DNA of 64,000 nucleotides, from the NCBI RefSeq assembly GCF_026898155.1, contig NZ_CP114029.1, forward strand, positions 5,373,072 to 5,437,071. The letters are read 5' to 3'. Of this stretch, positions 22,305-31,877 are shown piece by piece (positions within the stretch are counted from its first letter, which is position 1; the number at the start of each line of letters is the position of its first letter). Below the pieces are notes generated by a model that made no database searches, was not told where the DNA came from, and saw only the letters and a program-made list of their open reading frames with translations. The DNA comes from Jiella pelagia (lineage in GTDB: Bacteria > Pseudomonadota > Alphaproteobacteria > Rhizobiales > Rhizobiaceae). A program made the translations under genes and the position numbers.

Positions 22305-23333
22305 CTACCGCTCGGTCAGCTTGAACTCGATGCGGCGGTTGCGCGCCCGCGCCTCGGGGCTGTCGCCCTCCTCCAGCGGCTGGAATTCACCGAAACCGGT
22401 GGCAGCGAGCCGGGTCGGCGGCACGCCCTGCGAGATCAGGAAGCGCACGACCGCGTCGGCGCGCGCGCTCGAAAGCTCCCAGTTGTCCTCGAAGCGGTTG
22501 CCGGTGATCGGAATGTTGTCGGTATGGCCGTCGACGCGGATGATCCAGTTGATGTCGGACGGGATCTCCTTGACGAGTTCGTTGATCGCGTCGGCGAGCT
22601 TGGCCATCTCCTCGGTCCCTGCCGGCTGCAGGTCGTCGGAACCGGAGGGAAACAGCACTTCAGACTGGAACACGAAGCGGTCGCCGACGACGCGGATGTT
22701 GTCGCGGTCGGAGAGGATCTCGCGCAGCCGGCCGAAGAAGTCCGAGCGATAGCGCGACAGCTCCTGAACCCTTTGGGCGAGCGCCACGTTCAGCCGCCGG
22801 CCGAGATCGGCGATCCGGGTCTGGCTCTGCCGGTCGCGGCTCTCGGAAGCTTCGAGCGCATCCTCCAAAGCCGCGATCTGCTGGCGCAGCGCCGAGAGCT
22901 GCTGGTTGAGGAGTTCGATCTGCGAGCGCGCCCGCTGGGACACGGACTCCTGATCCTCCAGCGCACTTTCGAGTTCGGCCACCTGGGCGTTGGCCATGGC
23001 AGCCGAGCCGCTGCCCGAGTCCAGCGCCTGCTGGAGCCGCGAGCGCGCCTCCTCGGCGGAGGAGAGCGAGGCCTGCAGCGTCGCGATCTGGTCCTGGTAG
23101 TCCTGGCTGGTCGAGTGCTCCAGCGAGAGCAGCTGGGTCAGCTCGTTGATCTGGCTGTTCAGCCGGTCGAGCACCGCATCCTTGCCGGAGATCTCGCGGC
23201 TGAGCAGGAACTGCGCCAGGACGAAGACCGACAGGAGGAACATGATGGCGAGGAGCAGCGTCGACAGGGCGTCGACGAAGCCCGGCCAGTAGTCGATGCT
23301 CCGCTCGCTGCGGCGATTGCGGGACAGGGCCAT
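22305..23333 (-). CDS. OmpA/MotB-type peptidoglycan-binding protein with coiled coil
   Basis: A 342-residue protein. One N-terminal transmembrane helix (YWPGFVDALSTLLLAIMFLLSVFVL) is followed by a long coiled coil (~55-190, with many Ser, Gln and Glu heptads). The C-terminal OmpA-like domain contains DGHTDNIPITGNRFEDNWELS and STARADAVVRFL-like sequence ending in ATGFGEFQPL and RNRRIEFKLTER. It probably couples an inner-membrane proton channel to the cell wall. It starts 6 bp after the MotA/TolQ-like gene, with which it forms a two-gene unit. It lacks flagellar neighbours, so it is not the flagellar stator. Confidence 0.88.
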   Translation of the reverse strand: MALSRNRRSERSIDYWPGFVDALSTLLLAIMFLLSVFVLAQFLLSREISGKDAVLDRLNSQINELTQLLSLEHSTSQDYQDQIATLQASLSSAEEARSRLQQALDSGSGSAAMANAQVAELESALEDQESVSQRARSQIELLNQQLSALRQQIAALEDALEASESRDRQSQTRIADLGRRLNVALAQRVQELSRYRSDFFGRLREILSDRDNIRVVGDRFVFQSEVLFPSGSDDLQPAGTEEMAKLADAINELVKEIPSDINWIIRVDGHTDNIPITGNRFEDNWELSSARADAVVRFLISQGVPPTRLAATGFGEFQPLEEGDSPEARARNRRIEFKLTER

Positions 23334-23339
23334 GGCGCG

Positions 23340-24443
23340 TCAGCTCTCCTGGTCGGACCGGGACTTCCTGCCTGCCGCCCCTTCGCCGGTCAGCGACGGC
23401 CTCTCGTGACCGATCTGGCCGGCGAGCTTGTCGAGAACGACGCGCAGCTCCCGCTGCTCTTCCGCCTGGCTCTCGACGAAGTCCCGCAACAGCTGCTGCT
23501 CGGAACGCATGTGCTGGACGAGGCCCTGGATGCTCTCGGCGAGATTGGCCATCGCCGCGCTGGTGCGGGGGCTGGCGCTCTGCTCGCTGATCATCTTGTT
23601 CAGCCGATCGGACAGCAACCGCAGCTCTTCGGTCCCGTCGGGGCCACCCTTCGCAGGCGAAACCGGCAGAACCATGTCGGATCCGACGTCGGTGATCGAC
23701 GACAGCCAGTTTTCGAGCTCGGTGTAGAAGCGGTTCTGCGCCCGGCCGATCTGCAGGTCGAGAAAGCCGAGGATCAGCGAGCCCGACAGGCCGAAGAGCG
23801 AGGAGGAGAAAGCCGTGCCCATGCCGGCGAGCGGGGCAGACAGGCCGGCCTTCAGTGAGTTGAGAATCGAATTGGTGTCGCCGCCTGACGGGTCGAGCCC
23901 CTGGATCGTCGTGCCGATCGAGCCGATCGTGCGCAACAGCCCCCAGAACGTGCCGAGAAGGCCGAGGAAAACCAGGAGGCCGATGAGGTAGCGTGCGATG
24001 TCTCTGGTCTCGTCGAGCCTTGTTGCGATCGAATCGAGGATCGAGCGCATCGACATGGTGGAGAGCGAGATGGTGCGCCGGCGGCCGATCAGCCCGCGCA
24101 TCGGCGCGAGCAGCACGGGATCGCGCAGCTTCTCGAAATCCGCCGAGCCGTCGCGATAGGCGTTGACCCAGCGGACCTCGCGCGACAACCGCACCACCTG
24201 GACGAGGGCGAGCAGGATGCCGACGCAAAGAACGCCGACGATCAGGCCGTTGAGGCCGGGATTGGTGGTGAAGGCGGTGGAGATCTGACGGCCGAGAATG
24301 GCCGCGACGAAGCCGGCCAGCGCCAGGAAGACGAGCATCGACCAGAGGAAGACGAGCGGGCTCGACAGTCGGTTCGGATCGAAATCGACCGGTCTTCCCG
24401 TCTTTTCAGTCGGCGCGTCGAAGACCTGCATCTGCCGTTTCAC
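23340..24443 (-). CDS. MotA/TolQ/ExbB-like inner-membrane protein
   Basis: A 367-residue multi-pass protein with two N-terminal helices (SPLVFLWSMLVFLALAGFVA and GLIVGVLCVGILLALVQVV). A later MotA/TolQ-type pair lies around IARYLIGLLVFLGLLGTFWG and APLAGMGTAFSSSLFGLSGS. A C-terminal cytoplasmic helical tail follows. It probably forms a proton-driven complex with the OmpA-type partner immediately downstream. It contains one of the three intact GAGCTC hexamers in the window (23715-23720). Confidence 0.85.
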   Translation of the reverse strand: MKRQMQVFDAPTEKTGRPVDFDPNRLSSPLVFLWSMLVFLALAGFVAAILGRQISTAFTTNPGLNGLIVGVLCVGILLALVQVVRLSREVRWVNAYRDGSADFEKLRDPVLLAPMRGLIGRRRTISLSTMSMRSILDSIATRLDETRDIARYLIGLLVFLGLLGTFWGLLRTIGSIGTTIQGLDPSGGDTNSILNSLKAGLSAPLAGMGTAFSSSLFGLSGSLILGFLDLQIGRAQNRFYTELENWLSSITDVGSDMVLPVSPAKGGPDGTEELRLLSDRLNKMISEQSASPRTSAAMANLAESIQGLVQHMRSEQQLLRDFVESQAEEQRELRVVLDKLAGQIGHERPSLTGEGAAGRKSRSDQES

Positions 24444-24658
24444 TCAACTCTTTGGTCCGCCGAAGGAAATCGTCGTCGCGCCGGCTGCGCCTCGATCCGG
24501 CGTCGCGACACCGCCCCTGCGGAACGATTCTTGCGGGCGATCACGTATCCACCTTGGAAAACCATAATAAAGATCGTCCGGAATGGAAATGTCAGCGGGC
24601 GAAATGAACCGCCGCATTGCAGCGCGATCCGCTTCTTTGCCCCGCACCGTGCCCCGAA

Positions 24659-25499
24659 TTACTGGCCGCCGGCAGCCGCCTCGCCCGCCCTTGCCGCGGC
24701 CCGCTTCTTCGTCGCCTCGCCGAGAAGCCCGACGAGTGCCTTGTGGATCGGCTCGTTGCCGCAGGCGATGTCGCCGACGATGTGGTCGAACTTGCCGCCA
24801 CGAATGTCGGTGACGAAGCCGCCCGCCTCGCGGATCAGGATCGATCCGGCCGCCAGATCCCACGGCTTCAGGGCTCGTTCCCAGAAACCGTCGAACCGTC
24901 CGGCCGCGACATAGGCGAGATCGAGCGAGGCCGCTCCCATCCGCCGGATGCCGGCCGATTCCGCCATGATCTGGCGAATTTCGTAGAGATAGCCGGCGTG
25001 GTCGCCATGGCCGAGAAACGGCGCGCCGGTGCCGAACAGCGCTTCCGGCAGCCGGGTTCGCGCCGACACGCGGATGCGGCGATCGTTGACGAAGGCGCCG
25101 CCGCCCTTTTCGGCGACGAAGAGACTCGTCCTGCGCCGGGTTGAACACCACGCCCGCGACGATCTGACCGTCACGTTCCAGAGCGATCGAGACGGCAAAG
25201 TTCGGAATGCCGTGCAGGAAGTTGGTGGTGCCGTCCAAGGGGTCGACGATCCAGCGGTGCTGGGGATCCCTGCCCTCGACCGTGCCGCGCTCCTCCATCA
25301 GGAAGCCCCAGTCGGGGCGCACGCGCGACAGTTCGGTGAAGACGATCTCCTCGGCCCGGTGGTCGGCATTGGAGACGAAGTCGGCGGGTCCCTTCACCGA
25401 GACCTGCAGGTTCTGCACCTCGCCGAAGTCGCGGATCAGCGAGCGGCCCGCCTTCATGGCGGCCTGCGTCATGACGTTGAGCAGCGCGGAACGGGCCAT
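24659..25499 (-). CDS. suhB: Inositol monophosphatase family protein (one frameshift in this sequence)
   Basis: SuhB/IMPase-type phosphatase of about 280 residues. The first frame carries the metal motif DPLDGTTNFLHGIPNFAVSI. At 25121-25127 the plus strand reads GAGACTC (sense GAGTCTC) where GAGCTC is expected. With one base removed the protein continues NPAQDELFVAEKGGGAF, and the second metal/substrate motif ALKPWDLAAGSILIREAGGF appears in the restored frame, ending at 24659. The family dephosphorylates inositol phosphates and, in bacteria, also associates with rRNA processing. It follows efp in the same direction. Confidence 0.9.
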
Positions 25500-25570
25500 C
25501 TTGACCTTTCAGGATATGTGCGTGGGCGGTCGGGGCGCGGCGGCGCCGCCGACCTGCTTTGTGCCGACCG

Positions 25571-26134
25571 TCAGTCGGCGCGGCGCAGGTAGGTGATTTC
25601 GTTGGTGTCGACGAGGATCTTCTCGCCCGCCTCGATGAACGGCGGGACCATGACGCGCACGCCGTTCTCCATGACCGCCGGCTTGTAGGACGACGTCGCC
25701 GTCTGGCCCTTCACCACCGGGTCGGCCTCGACGATGGTCAGCACCACCTGATCGGGCAGCTTGATGCCGATCGGCCGGTCCTCGTGGCTTTCCACCGTCA
25801 CCACCATGCCGTCCTGCAGGAAGGCCGAGCGTTCTCCGACGAAATCCTGCTGCAGTTCGAGCTGCTCGAAGGTCTCCGAATCCATGAACACCAGCATCTC
25901 GCCTTCGGCGTAGAGGAACTGGTAGTCCTTCTGCTCGAGCCGGATCCGCTCGACGGTCTCGGCGGCGCGGAAGCGCTCGTTGAGCTTGGTGCCGTCGATC
26001 AGGTTCTTCAGTTCGACCTGGGCGAAGGCGCCGCCCTTGCCGGGCTTCACATGCGCCGTCTTCACCGCGACCCACAGGCCGCCATTGTGCTCGATGACGT
26101 TGCCGGGGCGGATTTCGTTGCCGTTGATCTTCAT
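25571..26134 (-). CDS. efp: Elongation factor P
   Basis: A 187-residue EF-P that relieves ribosome stalling at polyproline. It has the three OB-like domains: the KOW-like start NGNEIRPGNVIEHNGGLWVA, the modification-site loop HVKPGKGGAFAQVELKNL with the tip lysine, and the C-terminal VVLTIVEADPVVKGQT and GEKILVDTNEITY. The start gives the canonical MKINGNEI. Polyproline-rich proteins in this window (the 712-residue protein and the TPR protein) would be natural clients. It is in the thiE-Sel1-efp-suhB cluster. Confidence 0.96.
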   Translation of the reverse strand: MKINGNEIRPGNVIEHNGGLWVAVKTAHVKPGKGGAFAQVELKNLIDGTKLNERFRAAETVERIRLEQKDYQFLYAEGEMLVFMDSETFEQLELQQDFVGERSAFLQDGMVVTVESHEDRPIGIKLPDQVVLTIVEADPVVKGQTATSSYKPAVMENGVRVMVPPFIEAGEKILVDTNEITYLRRAD

Positions 26135-26334
26135 GGGAGCTCTCGAATTCGTCTTGTTCTTGTTCGGCTGCAGACGGGTCGCCGGCCGAAGATCTCTGGG
26201 GCTTGCGGGCGCGATGGCGTGTTTCTTGCGACTTCGGCCGTCGCTCGTGCCGGCGCTCGCCGCTGCCGCCTCCGGTCGGCGCTCAAGACCATAAATCCAC
26301 GTCCCGTTCAAGCCGTGGTGGCAAGAGCGCGCGT

Positions 26335-27426
26335 TCAGCCGCTGCGAAAGCGGTTGGCAGCCTCCAGCGCCGCCTTCTGCGCATCGGCGTCGAGGCCCCT
26401 GAAGAAATCGTCCAGAACCGCGTCGCTGTTCTTCCTCCGCTTGGCGAGAACGGCCCATTTGGCCGCCGCAGCGACGTCCGGCGGAGTGCCGATCCCGTCC
26501 TTGAAGAGATGGGCGACGCGGTTGATGGCGATGGGATTGCCCAGTTCGGCGGCGTGCTTGAGGAAGAGAAACCCCTCCTCCGGCTTGGCCGGCCCGCCCT
26601 TGCCGTTGATCAGCCAGATCCCGTATTCGATCTGCGCGATGGTGAAGCCGTTCAGCGCCGAGGCGTGCAGGAACGCCCGGGCCTTGGCGGGATCGGCGGT
26701 GACGCCACGGCCATTGGCATAAAGCTGGGACATCGCATATTGCGCCTCGGGCACGCCGGAATTGGCAGCCCTGACGAAGAAGCGGGCAGCCTCGGTGAAG
26801 CCGCCGGCCGGCGATGTCTCGATCAGCATCTGGCCGTAATTGTATTCGGCGAGCGGCAGGCCGGCTTCGGCCGCGGCTTTCATCAGATCGCGCGCCTGCG
26901 CCTCGTCCTGCGCGACGACCGTCCCCTCGATCAGCATCATCGCGTAGCGGAACTGGGACTCGACATTGCCTGCCGCGGCCGCGGCCTGGTACCAGCGTGC
27001 CGCCTCCTTCATGTTCCGCGCGACGCCCAAGCCCCGGGAATAGATCTCGCCGAGCAGGGCCTGCGCCGCCGGATCGCCAAGATTGGCAAGCGGCTCGGCG
27101 AGTTGGACGGCCGTGAGATAATAGCCGCGCTGGAAGGCGCCATAGGCAAGGTCGGTCTTGGTCGGCTCCGAAGTCCGCGCCGGTTCCGAGGCTGTGGTCG
27201 GATCCGCAGCGGCCTCGTTCGCGCCGATTGCCGCACCGCCGGCCGCATCCGCTGGCGCCGCCGCCTGCCGGGGCCGTTCGGTCGGCATGGCGGCGTCGCC
27301 TTCCGCCGCCGATGCCGCGCCGAGGCCTGCGGCGCCGCCGCTCAGGACCACCGCGCCGCAGATCGCCAGGACAGGCCGGGCAAAGCGGCGGCTCGGCCGA
27401 TCTGCGCGGTCTAAGGGCCGCGTCAT
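26335..27426 (-). CDS. Secreted Sel1-repeat (SLR) protein
   Basis: A 363-residue protein with an N-terminal signal or anchor sequence (RFARPVLAICGAVVLSGGAA) and an Ala/Pro-rich spacer. About six to seven Sel1-like repeats follow: DPAAQALLGEIYSRGLGVAR, NVESQFRYAMMLIEGTV, VPEAQYAMSQLYANGRGVTA, then NPIAINRVAHLFKDGIGTPP. SLR proteins act as scaffolds for protein complexes. The start overlaps the stop of thiE by 4 bp, so the two are coupled. Confidence 0.87.
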   Translation of the reverse strand: MTRPLDRADRPSRRFARPVLAICGAVVLSGGAAGLGAASAAEGDAAMPTERPRQAAAPADAAGGAAIGANEAAADPTTASEPARTSEPTKTDLAYGAFQRGYYLTAVQLAEPLANLGDPAAQALLGEIYSRGLGVARNMKEAARWYQAAAAAGNVESQFRYAMMLIEGTVVAQDEAQARDLMKAAAEAGLPLAEYNYGQMLIETSPAGGFTEAARFFVRAANSGVPEAQYAMSQLYANGRGVTADPAKARAFLHASALNGFTIAQIEYGIWLINGKGGPAKPEEGFLFLKHAAELGNPIAINRVAHLFKDGIGTPPDVAAAAKWAVLAKRRKNSDAVLDDFFRGLDADAQKAALEAANRFRSG

Positions 27427-28077
27427 CTCGAGATCCGCTCGAAGAACGCGTCGAACGCCTCGTTCGCGGCGCCGACGGCCGCCGCCGGGTCGACGTTCTC
27501 GCCGAATACCGCGCGCGACAGGGCGATGAATTCCGCCCCCGTCTCTGCCGCTGCTTCCAGCGTCGACAGCTCGCCGCCGCCGAGGACGATGCAGGGCAGC
27601 TCGACGATTTCCGCCCACCATTCCGCCAGCGCCACGCTCTTGTGGTGGGGCTCCGCGTCGGCATCGGCGCCGAACCGGCCGAACAACACGTAGTCCGGCA
27701 TGCGCTCGCCGGCCTCCAGCGCCTCGTGGCGGGTTTCGAAACCGGATGCCCCGACGATCAGCCGCGGCTGAAGCCGCGTCACCGCCTCGCCCAGGGCCTC
27801 GATGTCGCCGCCCGAAAGATGCAGACCGTCCGCCTTGACCCGTCCGGCGGCGCGGCTGTCGTCGACGACGATCGCCGCGGCCCCCGCCGCCTGGATCAGC
27901 GGCACCAGCACTTCGGCAAAGGCCTGGAACGCGGCCTCGTCACGGCCGGCCGGGTCGATCAGCACGGTGGCGACGTCGCCGCCGGACAAGGCGGCGCGCA
28001 TCTTGGGTTCGGCGTCGGCGTCGGTGAGCCTCGCTCGTGACGAGCACCAGACGGGGGCGGATCGGATGTGAAATCAT
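27423..28077 (-). CDS. thiE: Thiamine-phosphate synthase family protein (one frameshift in this sequence)
   Basis: ThiE joins the pyrimidine and thiazole halves of thiamine phosphate on a TIM barrel. The N-terminal ~17 residues (MISHPIRPRLVLVTSE) start at 28077. At 28026-28032 (plus strand GAGCCTC) one base too many separates them from the rest. Restored, the join reads TSELTDADAEPKMRAALSGGD. Downstream are IVVDDSRAAGRVKADGLHLS, VGASGFETRHEALEAGE, PDYVLFGRFG and IVLGGGE with ALSRAVF near the end. The protein is short and lacks some classical ThiE residues, so a ThiE-like role is likelier than a certain one. No TPP riboswitch is visible upstream. Confidence 0.75.
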
Positions 28078-28241
28078 GGTGTCTCGTCGATACTCCAGTC
28101 GGAGGGGAGTGTGAAGGCCAAGGGCGAAGGCTTCGTCGCTCGCGGCCGGAGGGGTGGTGAGAGCCGGGGAAACCCGCCCCTCCCTTGCGGCCAGATCACG
28201 GCGGGCCTAAGCCGATCGCAGGAGAAGGACCTCGCAATTCC

Positions 28242-29000
28242 GTGATCACCGACCCGTTGTTTTATGTCGTCGCCATCCCGGCGGTGATCCTGATCGGCCT
28301 GTCCAAGGGCGGCTTCGGCGGCACCGGAGCCCTTGTCGGCGTGCCGCTGATGGCGATCGCCATCGATCCGGTCACGGCCGCCGGTGTCCTTCTGCCGATT
28401 CTGGTGGTCATGGACGTCATCGGCCTTATCGCCTGGCGCGGTCATTTCGACCGTGGCGTTGTCCTCACCATGCTGCCCGCGGCCGCACTCGGCGTTCTCG
28501 CCGGCTATCTCACCGCCAGCTCCGTCTCCGAGGATGGCTTCCGACTGACGATCGGCCTTCTGGCGCTGTGGTTCTTCGCCAACTGGTTCTTCGGCGAGCA
28601 GCGGCGGGCCCGCGCGGCGCGGCCGCAACGGCCGGTGAAGGGCGCGTTCTGGGGTGCTTTGGCGGGGTTTTCGAGCTTCGTCAGCCATGCCGGCGGACCG
28701 CCATTTCAGGTCTATGTCGTCCCCCTGAAGATCGCGCCGCCGATCTACGCCGGCACCTCGGTGATCTTCTTTGCCGCCGTCAACGCGATGAAACTCGTGC
28801 CGTATTTCCTGCTCGGCCAGTTCTCTCACGACAATCTCGCCACCTCCGCCGCGCTCCTGCCGCTCGCGCCCGTCGCGACGCTCGCCGGCGTCTGGCTGGT
28901 CAAGCGGACCGATCAGGGGCTGTTTTATCGCATCATCTATTGGCTGCTGGTGCCGATCGGGCTGAAACTCGTCTATGACGGCGCAACGGCGCTTTTTTGA
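28242..29000 (+). CDS. TSUP (TauE/SafE) family transporter
   Basis: A 252-residue membrane protein with about eight helices. Features are AIPAVILIGLSKGGFGGTGA near the N-terminus, GVPLMAIAIDPVTAAGVLLP, SSFVSHAGGPPFQVYVVPLK (family hallmark HAGGPP) and GTSVIFFAAVNAMKLVPYF. TSUP proteins export or import sulfur-containing anions and other organic acids; the substrate is unknown here. Translation starts at a GTG after GGAGAAGG. It is divergent from thiE and 57 bp ahead of the acyl-CoA ligase. Confidence 0.88.
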   Translation: MITDPLFYVVAIPAVILIGLSKGGFGGTGALVGVPLMAIAIDPVTAAGVLLPILVVMDVIGLIAWRGHFDRGVVLTMLPAAALGVLAGYLTASSVSEDGFRLTIGLLALWFFANWFFGEQRRARAARPQRPVKGAFWGALAGFSSFVSHAGGPPFQVYVVPLKIAPPIYAGTSVIFFAAVNAMKLVPYFLLGQFSHDNLATSAALLPLAPVATLAGVWLVKRTDQGLFYRIIYWLLVPIGLKLVYDGATALF

Positions 29001-29057
29001 CGACGGCGCCATGCGACGTCGGCAAAGACCGGCGCGAAGCCGAGGGGAGGACCAGCC

Positions 29058-30692
29058 ATGGGCATTTACGACGAGCATCTCGACCGCAATCCGGCGAACT
29101 ACCAGCCGCTGACGCCGCTGGCGCATCTGGCCCGCGCGGCGCTGATCTATCCGGAACGCACCGCCATCGTCCATGGCTCGCTGCGCCGCAGCTACCGCGA
29201 TTTCTACGCCCGCTCCCGCCGCCTCGCCTCGGCGCTTTACCGCCGCGGCATCGCGCGCGGCGACACCGTCGCGGTGATGCTGTCGAACACTCCAGCGATG
29301 CTCGAGGCCCATCACGGCGTGCCGATGGCCAGCGCCGTCCTCCTGTCGATCAACACCCGGCTCGACGCCGACATCATCGCCTTCCAGCTCGACCATTCGG
29401 AGGCGAAGATCGTCCTCGTCGACCGGGAATTTTCCGCCGTCATGGCCGAGGCGCTGAAGAAGGCGGCCGTCTCGCCCCTCGTCGTCGACTATGACGACCC
29501 CGATTTTCCCGAAGACGCGCCGGCCAAGAAGGGCAAGCCGATCGGAAGCCTCGAATACGAGGCGCTGCTCGCCGAGGGCGATCCCGACTTCGACTGGCAG
29601 ATGCCGAGCGACGAGTGGGACGCGATCTCGCTGAACTACACCTCGGGCACCACCGGCAACCCGAAGGGCGTCGTCTATCACCACCGCGGCGCGACGCTGA
29701 TGGGCTATGCCAACGTCCTCGCCGCCGGCATGACCGGCCATCCGGTCTATCTGTGGACCCTGCCGATGTTCCACTGCAACGGCTGGTGCTTTCCCTGGAC
29801 GCTGGCGCTGCAGGCCGGCACCCATGTGTGCCTCAGATGGGTGCGGCCAAAGGCGATGTACGACGCCATCGCCGATCACGGCGTCACCCATCTCTGCGGC
29901 GCGCCGATCGTCATGGCGGCACTGATCAACGCCGACGACGGCGACAAGCGCGAATTCTCCCAGACCGTCACCTTCAACACCGCCGCCGCCCCGCCGCCCC
30001 AGGCGGTTCTCGCCGGCATGCGCGAGGCCGGCTTCGAGGTCACCCATCTCTACGGCCTGACGGAGACCTATGGCCCGGCGGTGGTCAACGCCTGGAAGGA
30101 GGAGTGGAACGGCCTCGACGGCCCCGCGCGCGCCGCCCAGACCGCCCGACAAGGTGTCCGCTACCCGGCGCTCGAAGATCTCGCGGTGATGAATGCCGAG
30201 ACGATGGAGAAGGTGCCGGCCGATGGCGAGACCATCGGCGAGGTCATGTTCCGCGGCAACATCGTCATGCGCGGCTATCTGAAGAACCCGCAGGCCTCGG
30301 CCGAGGCGTTCCGCGGCGGCTGGTTCCATTCGGGCGATCTCGGCGTCATGCATGACGACGGCTATATCGAGCTGAAGGACCGGGCGAAGGACATCATCAT
30401 CTCCGGCGGCGAGAACATCTCCTCGATCGAGGTGGAAAACGCGCTCTACCAGCACCCGGCGGTGCAGACGGCAGCCGTGGTGGCGAGACACGACGACAAA
30501 TGGGGCGAGACGCCGCTGGCTTTCGTCGAGCTGAAGCCCGGCCGCCGCGCCACCGAGGAAGAGCTGATCGCCCACTGCCGGGAGAAGCTCGCCCGGTTCA
30601 AATGCCCGAAGGAAATCCGTTTTGCCGAGGTGCCGAAGACCTCCACCGGCAAGATCCAGAAATACGTCCTGCGAAAAATGATCGACGGTTGA
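29058..30692 (+). CDS. Acyl-CoA synthetase (AMP-binding)
   Basis: A 544-residue ANL-superfamily ligase that activates a carboxylic acid to its acyl-CoA via an acyl-AMP. It has the P-loop-like YTSGTTGNPKGVVYH, the motif YGLTETYGPAVV, GEVMFRGNIVMRGYLKNPQA, the hinge DRAKDIIISGGENISS and the C-terminal catalytic lysine in KTSTGKIQKYVLR. The length is usual for fatty or short-chain acyl-CoA ligases; the chain length is not predictable by eye. It follows the TSUP gene and ends at a terminator. Confidence 0.92.
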   Translation: MGIYDEHLDRNPANYQPLTPLAHLARAALIYPERTAIVHGSLRRSYRDFYARSRRLASALYRRGIARGDTVAVMLSNTPAMLEAHHGVPMASAVLLSINTRLDADIIAFQLDHSEAKIVLVDREFSAVMAEALKKAAVSPLVVDYDDPDFPEDAPAKKGKPIGSLEYEALLAEGDPDFDWQMPSDEWDAISLNYTSGTTGNPKGVVYHHRGATLMGYANVLAAGMTGHPVYLWTLPMFHCNGWCFPWTLALQAGTHVCLRWVRPKAMYDAIADHGVTHLCGAPIVMAALINADDGDKREFSQTVTFNTAAAPPPQAVLAGMREAGFEVTHLYGLTETYGPAVVNAWKEEWNGLDGPARAAQTARQGVRYPALEDLAVMNAETMEKVPADGETIGEVMFRGNIVMRGYLKNPQASAEAFRGGWFHSGDLGVMHDDGYIELKDRAKDIIISGGENISSIEVENALYQHPAVQTAAVVARHDDKWGETPLAFVELKPGRRATEEELIAHCREKLARFKCPKEIRFAEVPKTSTGKIQKYVLRKMIDG

Positions 30693-30713
30693 CGATCGCG
30701 CCGCTCGGGCAAC

Positions 30714-30738
30714 AAAAAAGGGCCACGCGGGCCCTTTT
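30714..30738. terminator. Rho-independent terminator
   Basis: AAAAAAGGGCC-ACGC-GGGCCCTTTT is a short GC hairpin with a T-run on one side and an A-run on the other. It lies 22 bp after the acyl-CoA ligase stop and ahead of the convergent DUF465 gene, so it can act in both directions. Confidence 0.85.
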
Positions 30739-30786
30739 CATCCGGACGTGGCTTTTCGCCACGCCCGGTTCGCCGAAGCGCGAGGA

Positions 30787-30969
30787 TCAGTGCCCTTCGC
30801 GCCGCAGCCGCTCGATCTCTTCCTTCAGCCGAAGCTTCTTCAGCTTCATCTCCCTGATCTCCGCATCGCTCATGGCTGGCTTCGAGACCATGGCTGCCGT
30901 AATCTCCTGATCGAGGGCAAAATGGCGTTGCTCCAGCGTCGTGATGTGGGTGTTCAAGGACATGGGCAT
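30787..30969 (-). CDS. DUF465 (YdcH family) small coiled-coil protein
   Basis: A 60-residue helical protein of the DUF465 family: MSLNTHITTLEQRHFALDQE, then SDAEIREMKLKKLRLKEEIE. These short, highly charged hairpin proteins are widespread in alphaproteobacteria, and their role is unknown. The start is the first of two nearby ATGs (30969, 30963). A second, divergent DUF465 gene lies 207 bp away, followed by purE-purK, a common Hyphomicrobiales arrangement. Confidence 0.88.
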   Translation of the reverse strand: MPMSLNTHITTLEQRHFALDQEITAAMVSKPAMSDAEIREMKLKKLRLKEEIERLRREGH

Positions 30970-31176
30970 CTCCCTTCGAGAGTTGGGTCCGGCACGCCAG
31001 ACTTGAGCCGTGACTGAAACCTGACGAGCGTGTCATAAAAGCTTGGTACTGTCGAACGAGGAAGCAAGATTCCGCCGGGTCAGTTGCTTGGCCGGTTTAC
31101 AAATCGTGATGGTGTGGCAAGAGCTTCCGTGGGAAGCCATTCGGCCCCCGCGACGAAGTGTCTCGAAAGGAAACAG

Positions 31177-31380
31177 ATGGGGGAACAGGAGCAGGCGGGC
31201 CTCAGGCTCGAAGTGGCGAGGCTTCGCCAGGAACATGCGGATTTCGATGCGGCGGTCAACGCGATGGAAGCGATGGGCTGTGACCGCCTGCGCGTGCAGC
31301 GCATGAAGAAGAAGAAGCTCGCCATCAAGGACCGACTGCAGGACCTCGAGGACCAGATCATCCCGGACATCAGCGCGTGA
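31177..31380 (+). CDS. DUF465-like small coiled-coil protein
   Basis: A 67-residue protein: GEQEQAGLRLEVARLRQEHA, then DRLRVQRMKKKKLAIKDRLQ, the helix-turn-helix pattern of DUF465. The start is at the ATG after GAAAGGAAAC. The stop overlaps the start of purE (GTG at 31377), so the two are translationally coupled. It is paralogous to the divergent gene at 30787. Confidence 0.85.
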   Translation: MGEQEQAGLRLEVARLRQEHADFDAAVNAMEAMGCDRLRVQRMKKKKLAIKDRLQDLEDQIIPDISA

Positions 31381-31877
31381 GCATGCCATCCACCACCCCC
31401 GTCGCGATCATCATGGGCAGCCAGTCCGACTGGCCGGTGATGAGAAACGCCGCCGAGACGCTGGAGCGACTCGGCATCGGTCATCAGGCCCGCATCGTCT
31501 CGGCCCACCGCACGCCCGAGCGCCTCTATGAGTTCGCCCGCGGCGCCCGAGAAGAGGGCTTCAAGGTGATCATCGCCGGGGCCGGCGGCGCCGCACACCT
31601 TCCCGGCATGACGGCGGCGATGACGCCGTTGCCGGTGTTCGGCGTGCCGGTGGAAAGCCGCGCGCTTTCGGGCAAGGACAGCCTCCTGTCGATCGTCCAG
31701 ATGCCCGCCGGCATCCCGGTCGGTACGCTGGCCATCGGCAAAGCCGGCGCGGTCAACGCGGCGCTGCTTGCCGCCGCGGTCCTGGCGCTGTCCGACGCGG
31801 CGCTGGCCGAGAGGCTCGATGCCTGGCGCGCCGCCCAGACCGCTTCGGTGGAGGAAACGCCGAGGGACGAAGCGTGA
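31377..31877 (+). CDS. purE: N5-carboxyaminoimidazole ribonucleotide mutase
   Basis: A 166-residue class I PurE that converts N5-CAIR to CAIR in de novo purine synthesis. It has the phosphate-binding IMGSQSDWPVMRNAA, the catalytic VSAHRTPERL, IAGAGGAAHLPGMTAAMTPL and GVPVESRALSGKDSLLS. The start is GTG at 31377 (or ATG at 31383). It overlaps purK by 4 bp. Confidence 0.96.
   Translation: MSMPSTTPVAIIMGSQSDWPVMRNAAETLERLGIGHQARIVSAHRTPERLYEFARGAREEGFKVIIAGAGGAAHLPGMTAAMTPLPVFGVPVESRALSGKDSLLSIVQMPAGIPVGTLAIGKAGAVNAALLAAAVLALSDAALAERLDAWRAAQTASVEETPRDEA

Noticed and set aside
22305..24443. MotA/MotB-like pair as a Zorya (ZorAB) defence system
   Set aside because: No ZorC, ZorD or ZorE-type gene is adjacent. 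The neighbours are housekeeping genes (suhB, efp), and such pairs are ordinary in this order.
28074..30575. 833-codon open frame on the minus strand
   Set aside because: It lies antisense to the TSUP and acyl-CoA ligase genes, has no domain, and is the product of GC-rich codon bias.
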